From Polaribacter irgensii 23-P (GTDB taxonomy: Bacteria > Bacteroidota > Bacteroidia > Flavobacteriales > Flavobacteriaceae): 64,000 nt of DNA. The position numbers and the translations under genes are program-made. The stretch covers positions 748,640-812,639 of the forward strand of contig NZ_CH724148.1 of assembly GCF_000153225.1 (NCBI RefSeq). Reading direction: 5' to 3'. The notes beneath the pieces are model-generated. The model saw nothing but the letters and a program-made list of their open reading frames with translations, made no database searches and had not been told where the DNA came from. Below, piece by piece: positions 17,915 to 28,088 of the stretch. Every line of letters starts with the position of its first letter. Position 1 is the stretch's first letter.

Positions 17915-19096
17915 ATGACCCAAGATTTTAATAAAAAAGAAAAGAATAGTTCTTTAGTCTCAAACAATTCTGAGGCTAAAACAAAACCATTTTTAAAATG
18001 GCTTGAAAAAGATAAACAAGATTTCAAAGCTGCTGTGAAAACGGACCTTTTACTCGCTATTAAATTTAAGACTTTTAACTCAGAAGAAGGCACTGATTTA
18101 CTTTTTGATAAGATTAAAGCAATCAATTCTTCTAAGAATAAACGCAAAAAACTTCTTAATAATTGGCTAAAATACGCAGCCGTTTTTATCGGTTTATTAC
18201 TTACAACAACCTATGCAATAAGCGAGTATAATAAAACAAAACACGCCTTCTCTGTACTCAATACCTCTGGTATCATTTTAAAAATAACTGGAGACAACAA
18301 CGCACAACTAATTGAGAATGATGGGATACAAGTTATCACAAATAGAAATGGAGAAAAAATAGGAACCATTCAAAAAAATATTTTAAAGTATACTGATAAT
18401 ACAAACAGCGAAAATCAATTGGCATCTGAAAATACACTTACTGTGCCTTATGGAAAGACGTTTGACGTTGTCCTAAGCGATGGAACCTATGTTTATTTAA
18501 ATGCTGGATCTGTACTTACCTATCCTGCTCATTTTAATGGAGCTGCTAAACGAGAGGTTTTTCTCAAAGGAGAAGGCTATTTTAAAGTGGCTAAAAATAA
18601 AAATATTCCATTTATCGTAAAAACAGAAACACTCAATACAAGAGTCTACGGAACTGAATTTAATGTATCTGCTTATAAGACGGATGCTACGACAGAAGTA
18701 GTTCTTGTGGAAGGAAGCGTAGGGGTTAAAGAAGTGAAAGAGACAAAAACATCCAATACTGAATATCTCATTATTAAACCTTCACAAAAAGCATCTAAAG
18801 GCGGGGTTTCAAACATTCTCAAGATTGAAAAAGTGAATGTCAAACCCTACATCTCTTGGAAGTCAGGTCTTTTAATATTCGACAATGAGAACATTGCTAG
18901 TATTTTTCAAAAGCTAGAACGACAATTTGATGTTGAAATAAGAAATAGCTATGCGAATCTCTACACGCACTCGTATACAGGAGTCTTTAAAACAAAAAAT
19001 ATAAATGAAATATTACTGACCTTAAGTAATCACACAAGCTTTTATTACACAATAAAAGGAAATAAAATTACCATTAAAAAAAAAATTGACATGTAA
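17915..19096 (+). CDS. FecR family anti-sigma factor with DUF4974
   Basis: A 393-residue inner-membrane regulator that holds the ECF sigma factor until signalled by SusC. An N-terminal cytoplasmic part of about 85 residues is followed by one membrane helix (WLKYAAVFIGLLLTTTYA, about 88-105). Next comes a periplasmic FecR domain (TVPYGKTFDVVLSDGTYVYL, then FLKGEGYFKVAKN and FNVSAYKTD) and a C-terminal DUF4974/STN-like domain (GLLIFDNENIASIFQKLERQF and HSYTGVFKTKNINEILLTLS). Length and layout are usual. It is 60 nt upstream of susC, whose STN domain is its expected partner. Confidence 0.92.
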   Translation: MTQDFNKKEKNSSLVSNNSEAKTKPFLKWLEKDKQDFKAAVKTDLLLAIKFKTFNSEEGTDLLFDKIKAINSSKNKRKKLLNNWLKYAAVFIGLLLTTTYAISEYNKTKHAFSVLNTSGIILKITGDNNAQLIENDGIQVITNRNGEKIGTIQKNILKYTDNTNSENQLASENTLTVPYGKTFDVVLSDGTYVYLNAGSVLTYPAHFNGAAKREVFLKGEGYFKVAKNKNIPFIVKTETLNTRVYGTEFNVSAYKTDATTEVVLVEGSVGVKEVKETKTSNTEYLIIKPSQKASKGGVSNILKIEKVNVKPYISWKSGLLIFDNENIASIFQKLERQFDVEIRNSYANLYTHSYTGVFKTKNINEILLTLSNHTSFYYTIKGNKITIKKKIDM

Positions 19097-19156
19097 AAAT
19101 CACTTTCAATCTCTAAAACGAATTTTTAAATTGATTAACCCTAAAACCTGAGCAAA

Positions 19157-22100
19157 ATGAAAAAAAATCTATTCCAACAAAATGAAAAGAAATTTCGAAA
19201 AAAAATAAAAGTTTTCGTCATTGCTGCGCTACTTCTTATGGTAAACAGCTTTACTTACGGAAACGATAAGGATCAAAAAATTACATTAAAGTTAGAAAAC
19301 ACAACTTTAACAAAAATTTTTGAAGCCATTTCATCACAAACAGAATATAATTTTTTCTACGAACAGTCTCAAATAGATCTCAATTCGAAAGTAAGTATAG
19401 ACGTAAAAGACGAGTATATTAAAGTAGCATTGTTAAAATTATTTTCAAATTTAAACTATGCCTTTAAAATTGTCTCAACACAAATAATTGTAACGAATCC
19501 AAATAATTCTTTAGCAGCTTTAAAAAAAACCAACGGCAAAGATGGAACGACAAAACAAGGTTTTAAAATTTCTGGAAAAGTATTAAATGAAAATAATCAG
19601 CCCCTTCCGGGAGCAAGCATTTTAATCAAAGGCTCTAAAAAAGGAGTGGTCTCTGATTTTGACGGTTTGTTTCAAATTACATTAGAAAATAAAACAGACA
19701 TTTTAATTATATCCTACACGGGTTACAAAACACAAGAAATTCCTTTTTCTAGCGAAAATATTGTGGTTAAGCTAAATCCAGATAAGAATGTACTAAATGA
19801 AATTGTCATAGTGGTCGGATATGGAAAGTTAGCTAAAAAGAGAGTGACCGGATCTGTATCTTCAATTAGCTCAAATCAAATTGCAGCCCTTCCAGTAGTT
19901 AGTATCGAAAATGCTATTGTTGGACAAGTAGCTGGTGTTCAAGTTCAAGAAACAACAGGAGAGCCAGGAGCAAGCCCACAAATACGCATCCGTGGTACTG
20001 GTTCAATTTCTGCAGGAAATGACCCTTTATTTGTTGTTGATGGCATTCCCATTTCTAAAGGTTCCACAAGTGTAAGTGCACAAGGAGAATTATCAAGAAG
20101 AGTTGGACGCTTTCAGCAACCTTCTTCAAATCCCCTTGCTACTATAAACCCAAATGACATCGCTTCTATTGAAATACTAAAAGACGCATCCGCTGCTGCT
20201 ATTTACGGTTCTAGAGGAGCAAACGGGGTGGTAATAGTAACAACCAAAAGAGGCACATCTAAAGATACAGGAGTATTTTCATTCAACTCTTTTTACGGAA
20301 TACAAAATGTCACCAATAAAATTGATTTAATGAATTCTGAAGAATTGATAAGTTATGCACGTGATGCACGAAACAATAATTATCTTTCTTCAGTACCCGG
20401 CGCATCTATTAATAATCCCATAGGTCCAGGAGACAGAGGTAATACAAATTATGAATTGCCTGAATCCTACTTAAATTGGGATGGAACAGACACCGATTGG
20501 CAAGATTTAATCTTTAGAGAAGCAACCATGCGCAGTTATAACTTTTCTTATGCCTCTCCTATAAAAGAGAAAACAAGTTTTTATATTTCAGGAGGTTATT
20601 TTAATCAAGAAGGAATCATTGCAAAATCAGAATATGAGAGATTTACGTTATTAACTACAATAAATTCTGAGCTAACTGAAAAATTAAAGTTAGACTTACG
20701 ATTAGCTCCTACATTAACAAATAATCAAAAGCAACCTGCAAATGCACCTTATTTTGCAAGACCTCCAGGAATCATTTATTCTGCGTTGGTTCATTCTCCA
20801 ATTGTAAAGCCCTATAATTCAGAAGGAATGCCCAATCAAACCAACAATCAATCTCATCTTGGTGGAGGTACTACGACTGCAAGTAACCCCTTAGCTATTT
20901 CAGACGCCATTGACGACCAATTATTTCAATTTCAAAACCAAGCCTCTTTGGGGCTTACCTATGAAATAATTCCAGGATTGGATTTTAAAACATTTGGAGG
21001 TTCTTATATAAATATATTTAACCGTGATTTTTACCGTGCTAATTCACTGCTTTATAGAAACGCAACTAATGGCGAATCTTTCGGACAGGCGTCTGCTTCT
21101 ACGAGTGTAAATTATTTATGGGAAAATACCTTAAATTATGAATTTGAAAAAGGCGATCATTATTTGAATGCAGTTACTGGATATTCTTTTCAAAAAGATA
21201 AAATAAATATTTCACAAGTTTCTGCAAATAATTTTCCAGACGACCAGGTTACAACGCTAAGTGGAGGGCAAGTATTTGCTGGAACTTCAGTTGAAGAAGA
21301 ATGGTCTTTAGCTTCTGCGTTTGTAAGAGGAACTTACAGTTATAAAGATAAATACCTTTTTACAGGAACGATGAGAACTGATAAGTCGTCTCGTTTCGGC
21401 GATGACAACCAAACTGGATATTTTCCATCTTTCTCATTAGGGTGGCGCTTACACAAAGAAGGATTTATGGAAAAAATAGATGCTATCTCAGAGCTAAAGG
21501 TCCGTTTAAGTTGGGGTGAAACTGGAAATTTTGAAATTCCAAACTATGGATCTGTTGGTCTGCTAAGCCCCTCAAACTATAACTTTAACGGAAGCGAAGC
21601 AAATGGACTATTACAAACAACCATTCCAAATCCAAAACTTACTTGGGAAAAATCTGCGCAAACAAACATTGGTGTTGAGCTAGGGTTATTTAATAACCGT
21701 TTGTTCTTCATCGCAGATTACTATAAAACAATTACCTCAGATTTACTATTAAACGTAAGTTTAACAGCTGTGTCTGGTTTTAATACAGTGTTACAAAATT
21801 TAGGTGAAGTAAAAAATGAAGGATTTGAAATAGCATTGAGATCTCGAAATTTTGTGAATGAATTTTCTTGGAGTACTGACCTTAATCTTTCTGCAAATAA
21901 AAACGAAGTGATGTCTTTAAATGCTCAAAATGAACCTATAATTTCAAAAGGTGGAGCCGGCGAAAGGCATATTACTAGAGTGGGAAGTGAGATCGGTAGT
22001 TATTATGGTTATGTAGTAGACGGAATTTATCAAAATCAAACCGATATTACCAATGCACCAGTAGATACACAAGCTCCAAATCCAGCACCTGGAGACCTTA

Positions 22101-22678
22101 AGTTTAAAGACGTTAACGGAGATGGGCAAATTACAGCAGCAGATAGAACCGTTACAGGTAGTTATTTTCCAGACTTTACCTGGGGTATTACCAATAACTT
22201 TAGCTATAAAGGAGTAGATCTAAGCTTTATTATTCAAGGGGTTGAAGGAAATGAAATACTAAACCTTACCAGAAGACACTTAGGAAACGGAGAAGCTAAC
22301 TTTAATTCTTATGCCATGTGGAACAACAGGTGGAAGTCTGAAGAAAATCCTGGGAATGGCATTATTCCTAGAGCCGACAGAGAGACTGGAAAACACGGTA
22401 ATAATAACAGACCTTCCTCTTATCAAGTTGAAGACGGATCATTTATTAGACTTAGAAATATAACTTTTGGATATACTTTTCCAGAAAATAAAATTCTAAA
22501 TGGACGTATAGATAAATTAAGGCTGTATATAACTGGAAACAACCTGTTTACATTCACTGATTATCTAGGGTACAATCCCGAAGTAAGCAATATCTCAGGA
22601 GGTCTAACTCCCGGTGAAGATTATGGCGCTTATCCATTAAATAAAACTATTGTATTTGGTATAAACCTTAACTTTTAA
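19157..22678 (+). CDS. SusC/RagA family TonB-linked outer-membrane transporter with STN domain
   Basis: A 1173-residue outer-membrane transporter for glycan fragments, working with the SusD lipoprotein. In order: basic N-terminus and signal helix (about 18-37), STN domain (about 40-115, KITLKLENTTLTKIFEAISS), CarboxypepD-regulatory-like domain (about 136-215, GKVLNENNQPLPGASILIKG), plug (about 225-335, with GSISAGNDPLFVVDGIPI and ILKDASAAAIYGSRGANG), and a beta-barrel to the C-terminus. The STN domain shows it is a transducer type that can signal to the FecR encoded just upstream. SusD follows after 18 nt. Confidence 0.95.
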   Translation: MKKNLFQQNEKKFRKKIKVFVIAALLLMVNSFTYGNDKDQKITLKLENTTLTKIFEAISSQTEYNFFYEQSQIDLNSKVSIDVKDEYIKVALLKLFSNLNYAFKIVSTQIIVTNPNNSLAALKKTNGKDGTTKQGFKISGKVLNENNQPLPGASILIKGSKKGVVSDFDGLFQITLENKTDILIISYTGYKTQEIPFSSENIVVKLNPDKNVLNEIVIVVGYGKLAKKRVTGSVSSISSNQIAALPVVSIENAIVGQVAGVQVQETTGEPGASPQIRIRGTGSISAGNDPLFVVDGIPISKGSTSVSAQGELSRRVGRFQQPSSNPLATINPNDIASIEILKDASAAAIYGSRGANGVVIVTTKRGTSKDTGVFSFNSFYGIQNVTNKIDLMNSEELISYARDARNNNYLSSVPGASINNPIGPGDRGNTNYELPESYLNWDGTDTDWQDLIFREATMRSYNFSYASPIKEKTSFYISGGYFNQEGIIAKSEYERFTLLTTINSELTEKLKLDLRLAPTLTNNQKQPANAPYFARPPGIIYSALVHSPIVKPYNSEGMPNQTNNQSHLGGGTTTASNPLAISDAIDDQLFQFQNQASLGLTYEIIPGLDFKTFGGSYINIFNRDFYRANSLLYRNATNGESFGQASASTSVNYLWENTLNYEFEKGDHYLNAVTGYSFQKDKINISQVSANNFPDDQVTTLSGGQVFAGTSVEEEWSLASAFVRGTYSYKDKYLFTGTMRTDKSSRFGDDNQTGYFPSFSLGWRLHKEGFMEKIDAISELKVRLSWGETGNFEIPNYGSVGLLSPSNYNFNGSEANGLLQTTIPNPKLTWEKSAQTNIGVELGLFNNRLFFIADYYKTITSDLLLNVSLTAVSGFNTVLQNLGEVKNEGFEIALRSRNFVNEFSWSTDLNLSANKNEVMSLNAQNEPIISKGGAGERHITRVGSEIGSYYGYVVDGIYQNQTDITNAPVDTQAPNPAPGDLKFKDVNGDGQITAADRTVTGSYFPDFTWGITNNFSYKGVDLSFIIQGVEGNEILNLTRRHLGNGEANFNSYAMWNNRWKSEENPGNGIIPRADRETGKHGNNNRPSSYQVEDGSFIRLRNITFGYTFPENKILNGRIDKLRLYITGNNLFTFTDYLGYNPEVSNISGGLTPGEDYGAYPLNKTIVFGINLNF

Positions 22679-22696
22679 TTCAAAACATTAAGTCAA

Positions 22697-24088
22697 ATGA
22701 AAAACATAATCCTATTTATATTAACAACGATCGCGTTCACTGCGTGTAGCGACGATTATACCGACCTAGCGCCTGTATCTGAAAGGAACGAAGCTAACTT
22801 TTATACGAATGTTGAAGACTTTACTTTTGGTATTAATGCAAGCTATAGAGGTTTGCAGTCCAAAGAAGTGTATGGAAGATCTTATTGGACCATGTTTGAA
22901 ATGCGAAGTGATAATACCGACCAAGGTCCGGACCAAACGGGATTAGCAAATCAATTTACTGTAATAAATACCTTTACAGAAGACGCTTTAAACGAGCAGG
23001 TAGATGCCGCTTGGAAAGGGTCTTACAGGGTAATTTCTAACTGCAACGCAATACTGGATAGAATAGATGCTGTTGAAATGGAGGATACTCTTAAAAACAG
23101 AATCATTGGAGAAGCTTTGTTTCTTAGATCTTTAATGTATTATCATCTTGCTATTGCCTATGGCAATATTCCCCTACAATTGGACGTTTTCATACCTGGT
23201 GAAAAATTAACGCAAGTAAGTCCAACTGCAGTATACACACAGATTATTACGGACCTAGTGAAAGCAGAAGGAAATCTTATTCAAGATTATGATGTATTAA
23301 ATGTAGGTAGAGCAACAAAAGGCGCAGCGGCAACTTTGTTAGCGAAAGTATATTTAACTGTGGGTCAAAAAAGTGAAGCGGAGATGGTTTTAAGGCGGAT
23401 CGTTTCTACCTATAATTATAGACTGCTTCCAGATTACACTTCTCTTTGGGGACACATGAATGAAAATAATGACGAGTCTATTTTTGAAGTGCAGTTCATA
23501 AGCGGGGGCATCGGACAAGGGAGTTCTTTTACAAATGACTTTTCTCCCAACGCTTTTTTACAAAATGGTCAGGGCTTTGGTAGAAATAGACCCACGGATG
23601 GAATGATAGGAGCTTATGAAGTAAACGACACTCGATTTGACATCTCTGTAGGCACTTCTTATATCAACGAAAATAATGAAACAATTACAGCAAACTATAT
23701 CAAAAAGTACAGTGGTAACCCACCTGTAGAAAATGATTCCGATATTAATTTTGTGGTTTTTAGATATGCAGATGTGCTTTTAATGTTAGCAGAATCTCTT
23801 GGCGAATCCACAGAAAGCTATGGATTTATAAATCAAGTTAGAAATAGAGCGGGCTTAGCAGACATAGATGCTGCGTCTAGTGGAACATTCTTGGAAAAGC
23901 TTCTTCACGAAAGAAGAGTCGAGCTAGCTTTTGAAAACCACCGATGGGCAGACATCAAAAGATTGAACGTTGCGAAAGAAAAAGTTAATACTGCAGAGTC
24001 ATTTGTACCTGAATCAGCAGTAAAAGAGCTGTTTTATATACCTCAAAGAGAAATGGATATAAACAGTAATTTTACTCAAAACAATTAA
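22697..24088 (+). CDS. RagB/SusD family nutrient-binding lipoprotein
   Basis: A 463-residue outer-membrane lipoprotein forming the lid on the SusC channel. The signal peptide ends in FTACSDDY, with Cys at about residue 17. The family is recognised by the TPR-like core (AWKGSYRVISNCNAILDRID, IIGEALFLRSLMYYHLAIAYG) and the C-terminal pattern LHERRVELAFENHRWADIKRL, with FYIPQREMDINSNFTQN at the end. The length is slightly short but within range. Ligand-binding residues are not conserved in the family, so the glycan cannot be read from sequence. Confidence 0.95.
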   Translation: MKNIILFILTTIAFTACSDDYTDLAPVSERNEANFYTNVEDFTFGINASYRGLQSKEVYGRSYWTMFEMRSDNTDQGPDQTGLANQFTVINTFTEDALNEQVDAAWKGSYRVISNCNAILDRIDAVEMEDTLKNRIIGEALFLRSLMYYHLAIAYGNIPLQLDVFIPGEKLTQVSPTAVYTQIITDLVKAEGNLIQDYDVLNVGRATKGAAATLLAKVYLTVGQKSEAEMVLRRIVSTYNYRLLPDYTSLWGHMNENNDESIFEVQFISGGIGQGSSFTNDFSPNAFLQNGQGFGRNRPTDGMIGAYEVNDTRFDISVGTSYINENNETITANYIKKYSGNPPVENDSDINFVVFRYADVLLMLAESLGESTESYGFINQVRNRAGLADIDAASSGTFLEKLLHERRVELAFENHRWADIKRLNVAKEKVNTAESFVPESAVKELFYIPQREMDINSNFTQNN

Positions 24089-24118
24089 TAATTTTCTCAA
24101 GATAAAACAACGGATATC

Positions 24119-25021
24119 ATGTCAAATAAATCCCAATTAATTCTTTTATCCCATATCCTACTGCTCTGTTTTACTGGCACTTTAAAAAGTCAGAACACTA
24201 AAAAATTAAATATTATTGTTTTTGGAGCTCATCCCGATGACTGTGATAATAAATTTGGAGGCACTGCAGCACTCTTTGCTAAAATGGGACATAATGTCAA
24301 GTTTGTATCTATAACCAACGGAGATGCCGGTCATTTTGAGAAAGGCGGTGGTGCACTTGCTAAAATCAGAAGAGCTGAAGCAAACGAAGCTGCAAAACGG
24401 TTAAATATTGAATACACTGTTTTAGACAATCATGACGGAGAGCTTTTGCCTACGTTGGATATTCGGCACCAAGTAATCAGAGAAATTAGAAATTGGAACG
24501 CAGATATTGTACTTACACACAGACCTGTTGATTACCACCCAGATCACCGATATACAGGAGTTCTCGTGCAAGATGCAGCGTACTTGGTAATTGTTCCAAA
24601 TGTAGTCTCTGATACGCCCCCTCTTGAGAAAAACCCAGTGTTTCTATACTTACAGGATCCTTTTCAAAAGCCGTATGCGTTTCAGCCGGAAATTACAATT
24701 GATATCTCCAGTACTTTAGACCAAAAAATGTATGGTCTAGATGCGCATGATTCGCAGTTTTACGAATGGTTACCCTGGACAGAAGGAAAATTATCTGATG
24801 TTCCAGAGGACAAATCTGAGCGTCTAGTATACCTAAAAAATAAGTGGGGTGCTAAAAGTAACATTACACCAGAAATAAGAAAATCGCTTACCAAATGGTA
24901 CGGTAATGAAAAAGGAAATGCGGTCCAGTATGTGGAGTCTTTCGAAATCTGTGAATATGGAAAACAACCAACAGATGAAGAGATTCTAAAACTTTTTCCC
25001 ATGCTAACTTCTAAACAATAA
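24119..25021 (+). CDS. Secreted PIG-L/LmbE family deacetylase (copy 1)
   Basis: A 300-residue zinc-dependent de-N-acetylase of the PIG-L/LmbE family. An N-terminal signal peptide (ILLSHILLLCFTGTLKS) places it in the periplasm or envelope. Zinc and catalytic motifs are FGAHPDDCDNKFGG at about 40-53 and HPDHRYTG at about 141-148; ITNGDAGH is also typical. Family members remove acetyl groups from GlcNAc-type sugars. Here the expected role is deacetylating imported glycan fragments, but the substrate is inferred from context. It is 3 nt upstream of a closely similar paralogue, indicating tandem duplication. Confidence 0.88.
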   Translation: MSNKSQLILLSHILLLCFTGTLKSQNTKKLNIIVFGAHPDDCDNKFGGTAALFAKMGHNVKFVSITNGDAGHFEKGGGALAKIRRAEANEAAKRLNIEYTVLDNHDGELLPTLDIRHQVIREIRNWNADIVLTHRPVDYHPDHRYTGVLVQDAAYLVIVPNVVSDTPPLEKNPVFLYLQDPFQKPYAFQPEITIDISSTLDQKMYGLDAHDSQFYEWLPWTEGKLSDVPEDKSERLVYLKNKWGAKSNITPEIRKSLTKWYGNEKGNAVQYVESFEICEYGKQPTDEEILKLFPMLTSKQ

Positions 25022-25024
25022 AAA

Positions 25025-25912
25025 ATGAAAAAGCTAATTTTACTTGTACTCCTGATAAACACAGGAGGTTTTTTAGGCGCTCAAAATAATCAGATAAAAC
25101 CTCTTAAAATTATAGCTTTTGGTGCCCACCCTGACGATTGTGATGCTAAGTTTGGAGGCACTGCAGCACTGTATGCCAAAATGGGACACAAAGTGAAGTT
25201 TGTATCTTTAACAAATGGAGATGCAGGTCACCAAAGTGAAGGTGGTGGTTTTTTAGGAAAAAGAAGAAGAGCTGAGGCTCAAAAAGCAGCAGAAATATTA
25301 AACATAACATACGATGTCCTTGACAATCACGATGGCGAATTAATACCAACCTTACATGTAAGACACCAAGTAATTCGCAAAATACGAGAATGGGATGCAG
25401 ACATTGTTTTGGGTTTAAGACCCAATGATTATCACCCAGATCACAGGAATGCTGGAATTGCAGTGCAAGATGCCGCGTATTTGGTAATCGTTCCAAATGT
25501 AACGCCAGACACCCCTCCACTTAAAAAAAATCCAGTTTTTCTCTACATGAAAGATCACTTTAAGAAGCCGTATCCATTTTCTAAAGATATTGCTATTGTT
25601 ATAGATGCCGTTGTTGACCAAAAAATAGCCGCATTAGCAGCCCACGACTCTCAAATGTTTGAATGGTTGCCTTGGGTTAGTGGTGTGAAAGAAAAGGAAA
25701 TACCCACAAGCAAGGAAGACCGGCTCGCTTGGTTAAAGAAAAAGTACGCAAAAAAAACCATTTGGGATAAAGAAGAACTAGATGTGCTAAAGAAGTGGTA
25801 CCCTAATTCAAAAAATATATTGCCAAAACACGCAGAATTCTTTGAAATTTGTGAATATGGAAAGCAACCCAATACCAAAGAAATTAAAAGACTTTTTCCA
25901 ATGTTAAAGTAA
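25025..25912 (+). CDS. Secreted PIG-L/LmbE family deacetylase (copy 2)
   Basis: A 295-residue paralogue of the preceding gene, with the same layout: signal peptide (KKLILLVLLINTGGFLGAQ), FGAHPDDCDAKFGG, LTNGDAGH, LDNHDGELIPTLHVRHQVIR, HPDHRNAG, and the shared end EICEYGKQP...RLFPML. The two are clearly related but diverged throughout, so this is an old duplication and not an assembly repeat. Two retained copies suggest different substrate positions or chain lengths (inference). The MFS transporter gene follows after 41 nt. Confidence 0.88.
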   Translation: MKKLILLVLLINTGGFLGAQNNQIKPLKIIAFGAHPDDCDAKFGGTAALYAKMGHKVKFVSLTNGDAGHQSEGGGFLGKRRRAEAQKAAEILNITYDVLDNHDGELIPTLHVRHQVIRKIREWDADIVLGLRPNDYHPDHRNAGIAVQDAAYLVIVPNVTPDTPPLKKNPVFLYMKDHFKKPYPFSKDIAIVIDAVVDQKIAALAAHDSQMFEWLPWVSGVKEKEIPTSKEDRLAWLKKKYAKKTIWDKEELDVLKKWYPNSKNILPKHAEFFEICEYGKQPNTKEIKRLFPMLK

Positions 25913-25953
25913 AAGTATACACCCATTTTTAATCTTGTAATAGAAAAAAGCGC

Positions 25954-27219
25954 ATGACAAAAGAGACCCCTATCCAAAAAACACCCTATTCTATTATTGC
26001 CCTAGTAATGTTGATTTTCTTTGTCATATCTTTCATTACAAATATTCTTAACTCTATAATCGTTGATGTTAAAACTAGTTTTAATTTAAGTTTAACCCTT
26101 ACGGGGTTATTGCCGTTTACTTTTTTTATTGCTTACGGCGTCATGTCGATCCCTGCAGGTTTCTTATCTGAAAAATATAGCAATAAGAATTTACTATCAC
26201 TCTCCTTTTTTGTGATGGTATTGGCATCCTTACTTTTTGTGATTTCTCCAGGATATATATCGTTTAGTTTTACCCTCTTTAGTTTGGGTTCCTGTATGGC
26301 TGTTTTACAAGTGGTTATCAACCCATTGCTTCGTGTTTCTGGTGGAGAAGAACATTTTGCATTTAATTCTGTATTGGCCCAACTTGTATTCGGACTGGCC
26401 TCTTTTGCAAGTCCTTTTCTATACCAAAGCCTGGTGAATACAAATCTTGAAACAAAAGGCGTTCTTGCTAGCTTCTTGACATCCCTTGTGCCTTTAGAGC
26501 TTCCTTGGGTATCCCTTTATGTGGTATTTGCATTAATCAGTTGTATTCTATTAGTAGTTGTATTCAAAACAAAATACCCGATTTTTATAAAAAACGAAAG
26601 CGAACGGGCTGGTGATGTAAGTTCATACTTGCAACTTTTAAGAAATAAATGGACTGCGCTTTATTTTATTTCAATTTTCTGCTATGTAGGAGTCGAACAA
26701 GGAATTGGAAATTGGATTTCACAATTTTTATTACAATATCACGGCTTAGATTCCAAAATATTTGGAGCGAATACAGTTGCTTATTTTTGGGCAATGCTTA
26801 CGGTTGGTTGTCTACTTGGTTTACTACTCTTAAAAATAATGGACAGTCGAAAACTATTAATTATTGCAACCATTGCAACTATTTTAGCTTTGCTGTTCGC
26901 GTTAACAGGAAACGCAAATGTTGCCCTAATTTCATTTCCTTTGGTTGGCTTTTTTATCTCTGTCATGTGGTCTATCATCTTTTCATTAGCACTAAACTCT
27001 GTAAAAAAACATCACGGCTCCTTGTCAGGTATTTTATGCACTGGAATTGCCGGTGGTGCAATTGTCCCTTTTATTGTGGGATGGCTTGGCGAATTAACCT
27101 CTTTAAAAACAGGAATGCTCTTTTTGATTCTTCCATTACTATTTATATTAAGTATCGGGTTCTGGGCATCTCCCTTAATACATAATAAAACAATCAATCT
27201 AAAAAATTCACAAAAGTAA
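25954..27219 (+). CDS. MFS sugar transporter, FucP-like
   Basis: A 421-residue inner-membrane protein with about twelve hydrophobic segments. The first third (FITNILNSIIVDVKTSFN, YGVMSIPAGFLSEKYSNK) resembles the FucP/GluP type of sugar:H+ symporters common in Bacteroidota loci. Within this locus it is the obvious candidate for importing the released (amino) sugar from the periplasm. The exact sugar is inferred from the neighbouring ROK kinase and NagB-type deaminase. It is 2 nt upstream of the ROK gene. Confidence 0.88.
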   Translation: MTKETPIQKTPYSIIALVMLIFFVISFITNILNSIIVDVKTSFNLSLTLTGLLPFTFFIAYGVMSIPAGFLSEKYSNKNLLSLSFFVMVLASLLFVISPGYISFSFTLFSLGSCMAVLQVVINPLLRVSGGEEHFAFNSVLAQLVFGLASFASPFLYQSLVNTNLETKGVLASFLTSLVPLELPWVSLYVVFALISCILLVVVFKTKYPIFIKNESERAGDVSSYLQLLRNKWTALYFISIFCYVGVEQGIGNWISQFLLQYHGLDSKIFGANTVAYFWAMLTVGCLLGLLLLKIMDSRKLLIIATIATILALLFALTGNANVALISFPLVGFFISVMWSIIFSLALNSVKKHHGSLSGILCTGIAGGAIVPFIVGWLGELTSLKTGMLFLILPLLFILSIGFWASPLIHNKTINLKNSQK

Positions 27220-27221
27220 CT

Positions 27222-28067
27222 ATGGAGGGTACACTACTTGGAATCGATATTGGTGGCACAAACATTAATATTGGCCGCATAAAAAACGGTACAATTGAAC
27301 AAGAGACTTTTAGAGCTGTAGATAAAAAACACTCCCAAGAAAAAATACTTTCACTGCTATTTGAAGCTATTGATGCACTTAATGATTCAAGTGTTATTGC
27401 TATAGGTATTGGGGTTCCCGGAACTGTAGATCAATTAACAGGAATTATTTACGACATACAAAATATACCTGTATGGAAAGAAATAGCATTAAAAAAAATA
27501 CTAGAAAATAAGTATTCTTTGCCCGTTTCAATAAACAACGACGCCAATTGTTTTGCACTGGGAGAGAAAATATTTGGAAAAGGTAAGAACTATAAAAATT
27601 TTATTGCGCTTTCTATCGGTACGGGAATTGGAGCAGGTATCATTATTGATAATAAACTGTACAATGGACATCTTTGTGGCGCTGGAGAAATTGGAATGCT
27701 TCCCTACAAAGAGGGAATTATAGAAGATTATGCGGGAAGTTTCTTCTTTTCTAACAAACACAACACAACGGTAAAAGAGTTCAGTGAAAAAGCAACCGCA
27801 GGAGACGAAAATGCACTGCAATTATTTAATGATTTTGGGGTGCATGTTGGAGCGGCTGTAAAAGCAGTTTTATACCTATTCTCCCCAGACGCTATTATTA
27901 TAGGAGGGTCTATCAGCAAGGCGTACCCCCTTTTTCAAAAATCCGTGGAACATGCGCTGCAATCCTTTGCTTATCAGAAACAAATACAAAATTTAAAAAT
28001 AGAAATCTCGAATCAAAGTGGAGTTGCACTATTAGGAGCTGCATCGCTTTGTTTACAAAACCCTTAA
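27222..28067 (+). CDS. ROK family sugar kinase
   Basis: A 281-residue actin-fold sugar kinase. The ATP-binding phosphate-1 motif LGIDIGGTNINIG is at about 5-17, the catalytic Asp is in SINNDANCFALGE at about 105-117, and phosphate-2 is SIGTGIGAGIIIDN. The C-terminal region has AIIIGGSISKAYPLF. The usual ROK zinc motif (CxCGxxGCxE) is absent: after GAGEIG the sequence continues MLPYKEG, so it is a zinc-less member. Expected reaction: phosphorylation of glucosamine or a related sugar before the deaminase. There is no N-terminal HTH, so it is an enzyme and not a repressor. Confidence 0.9.
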   Translation: MEGTLLGIDIGGTNINIGRIKNGTIEQETFRAVDKKHSQEKILSLLFEAIDALNDSSVIAIGIGVPGTVDQLTGIIYDIQNIPVWKEIALKKILENKYSLPVSINNDANCFALGEKIFGKGKNYKNFIALSIGTGIGAGIIIDNKLYNGHLCGAGEIGMLPYKEGIIEDYAGSFFFSNKHNTTVKEFSEKATAGDENALQLFNDFGVHVGAAVKAVLYLFSPDAIIIGGSISKAYPLFQKSVEHALQSFAYQKQIQNLKIEISNQSGVALLGAASLCLQNP

Positions 28068-28088
28068 ATAATATTTCAAACCCTTTGA

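Noticed and set aside
24119..25912. Assembly-caused duplication of the PIG-L gene
   Set aside because: The two copies differ throughout at protein level, including their signal peptides, so they are true paralogues.
26649..27185. 178-codon open frame inside the MFS gene
   Set aside because: It is a shifted frame of a well-supported transporter; the product is rich in Cys, Trp and Asn with no known pattern.
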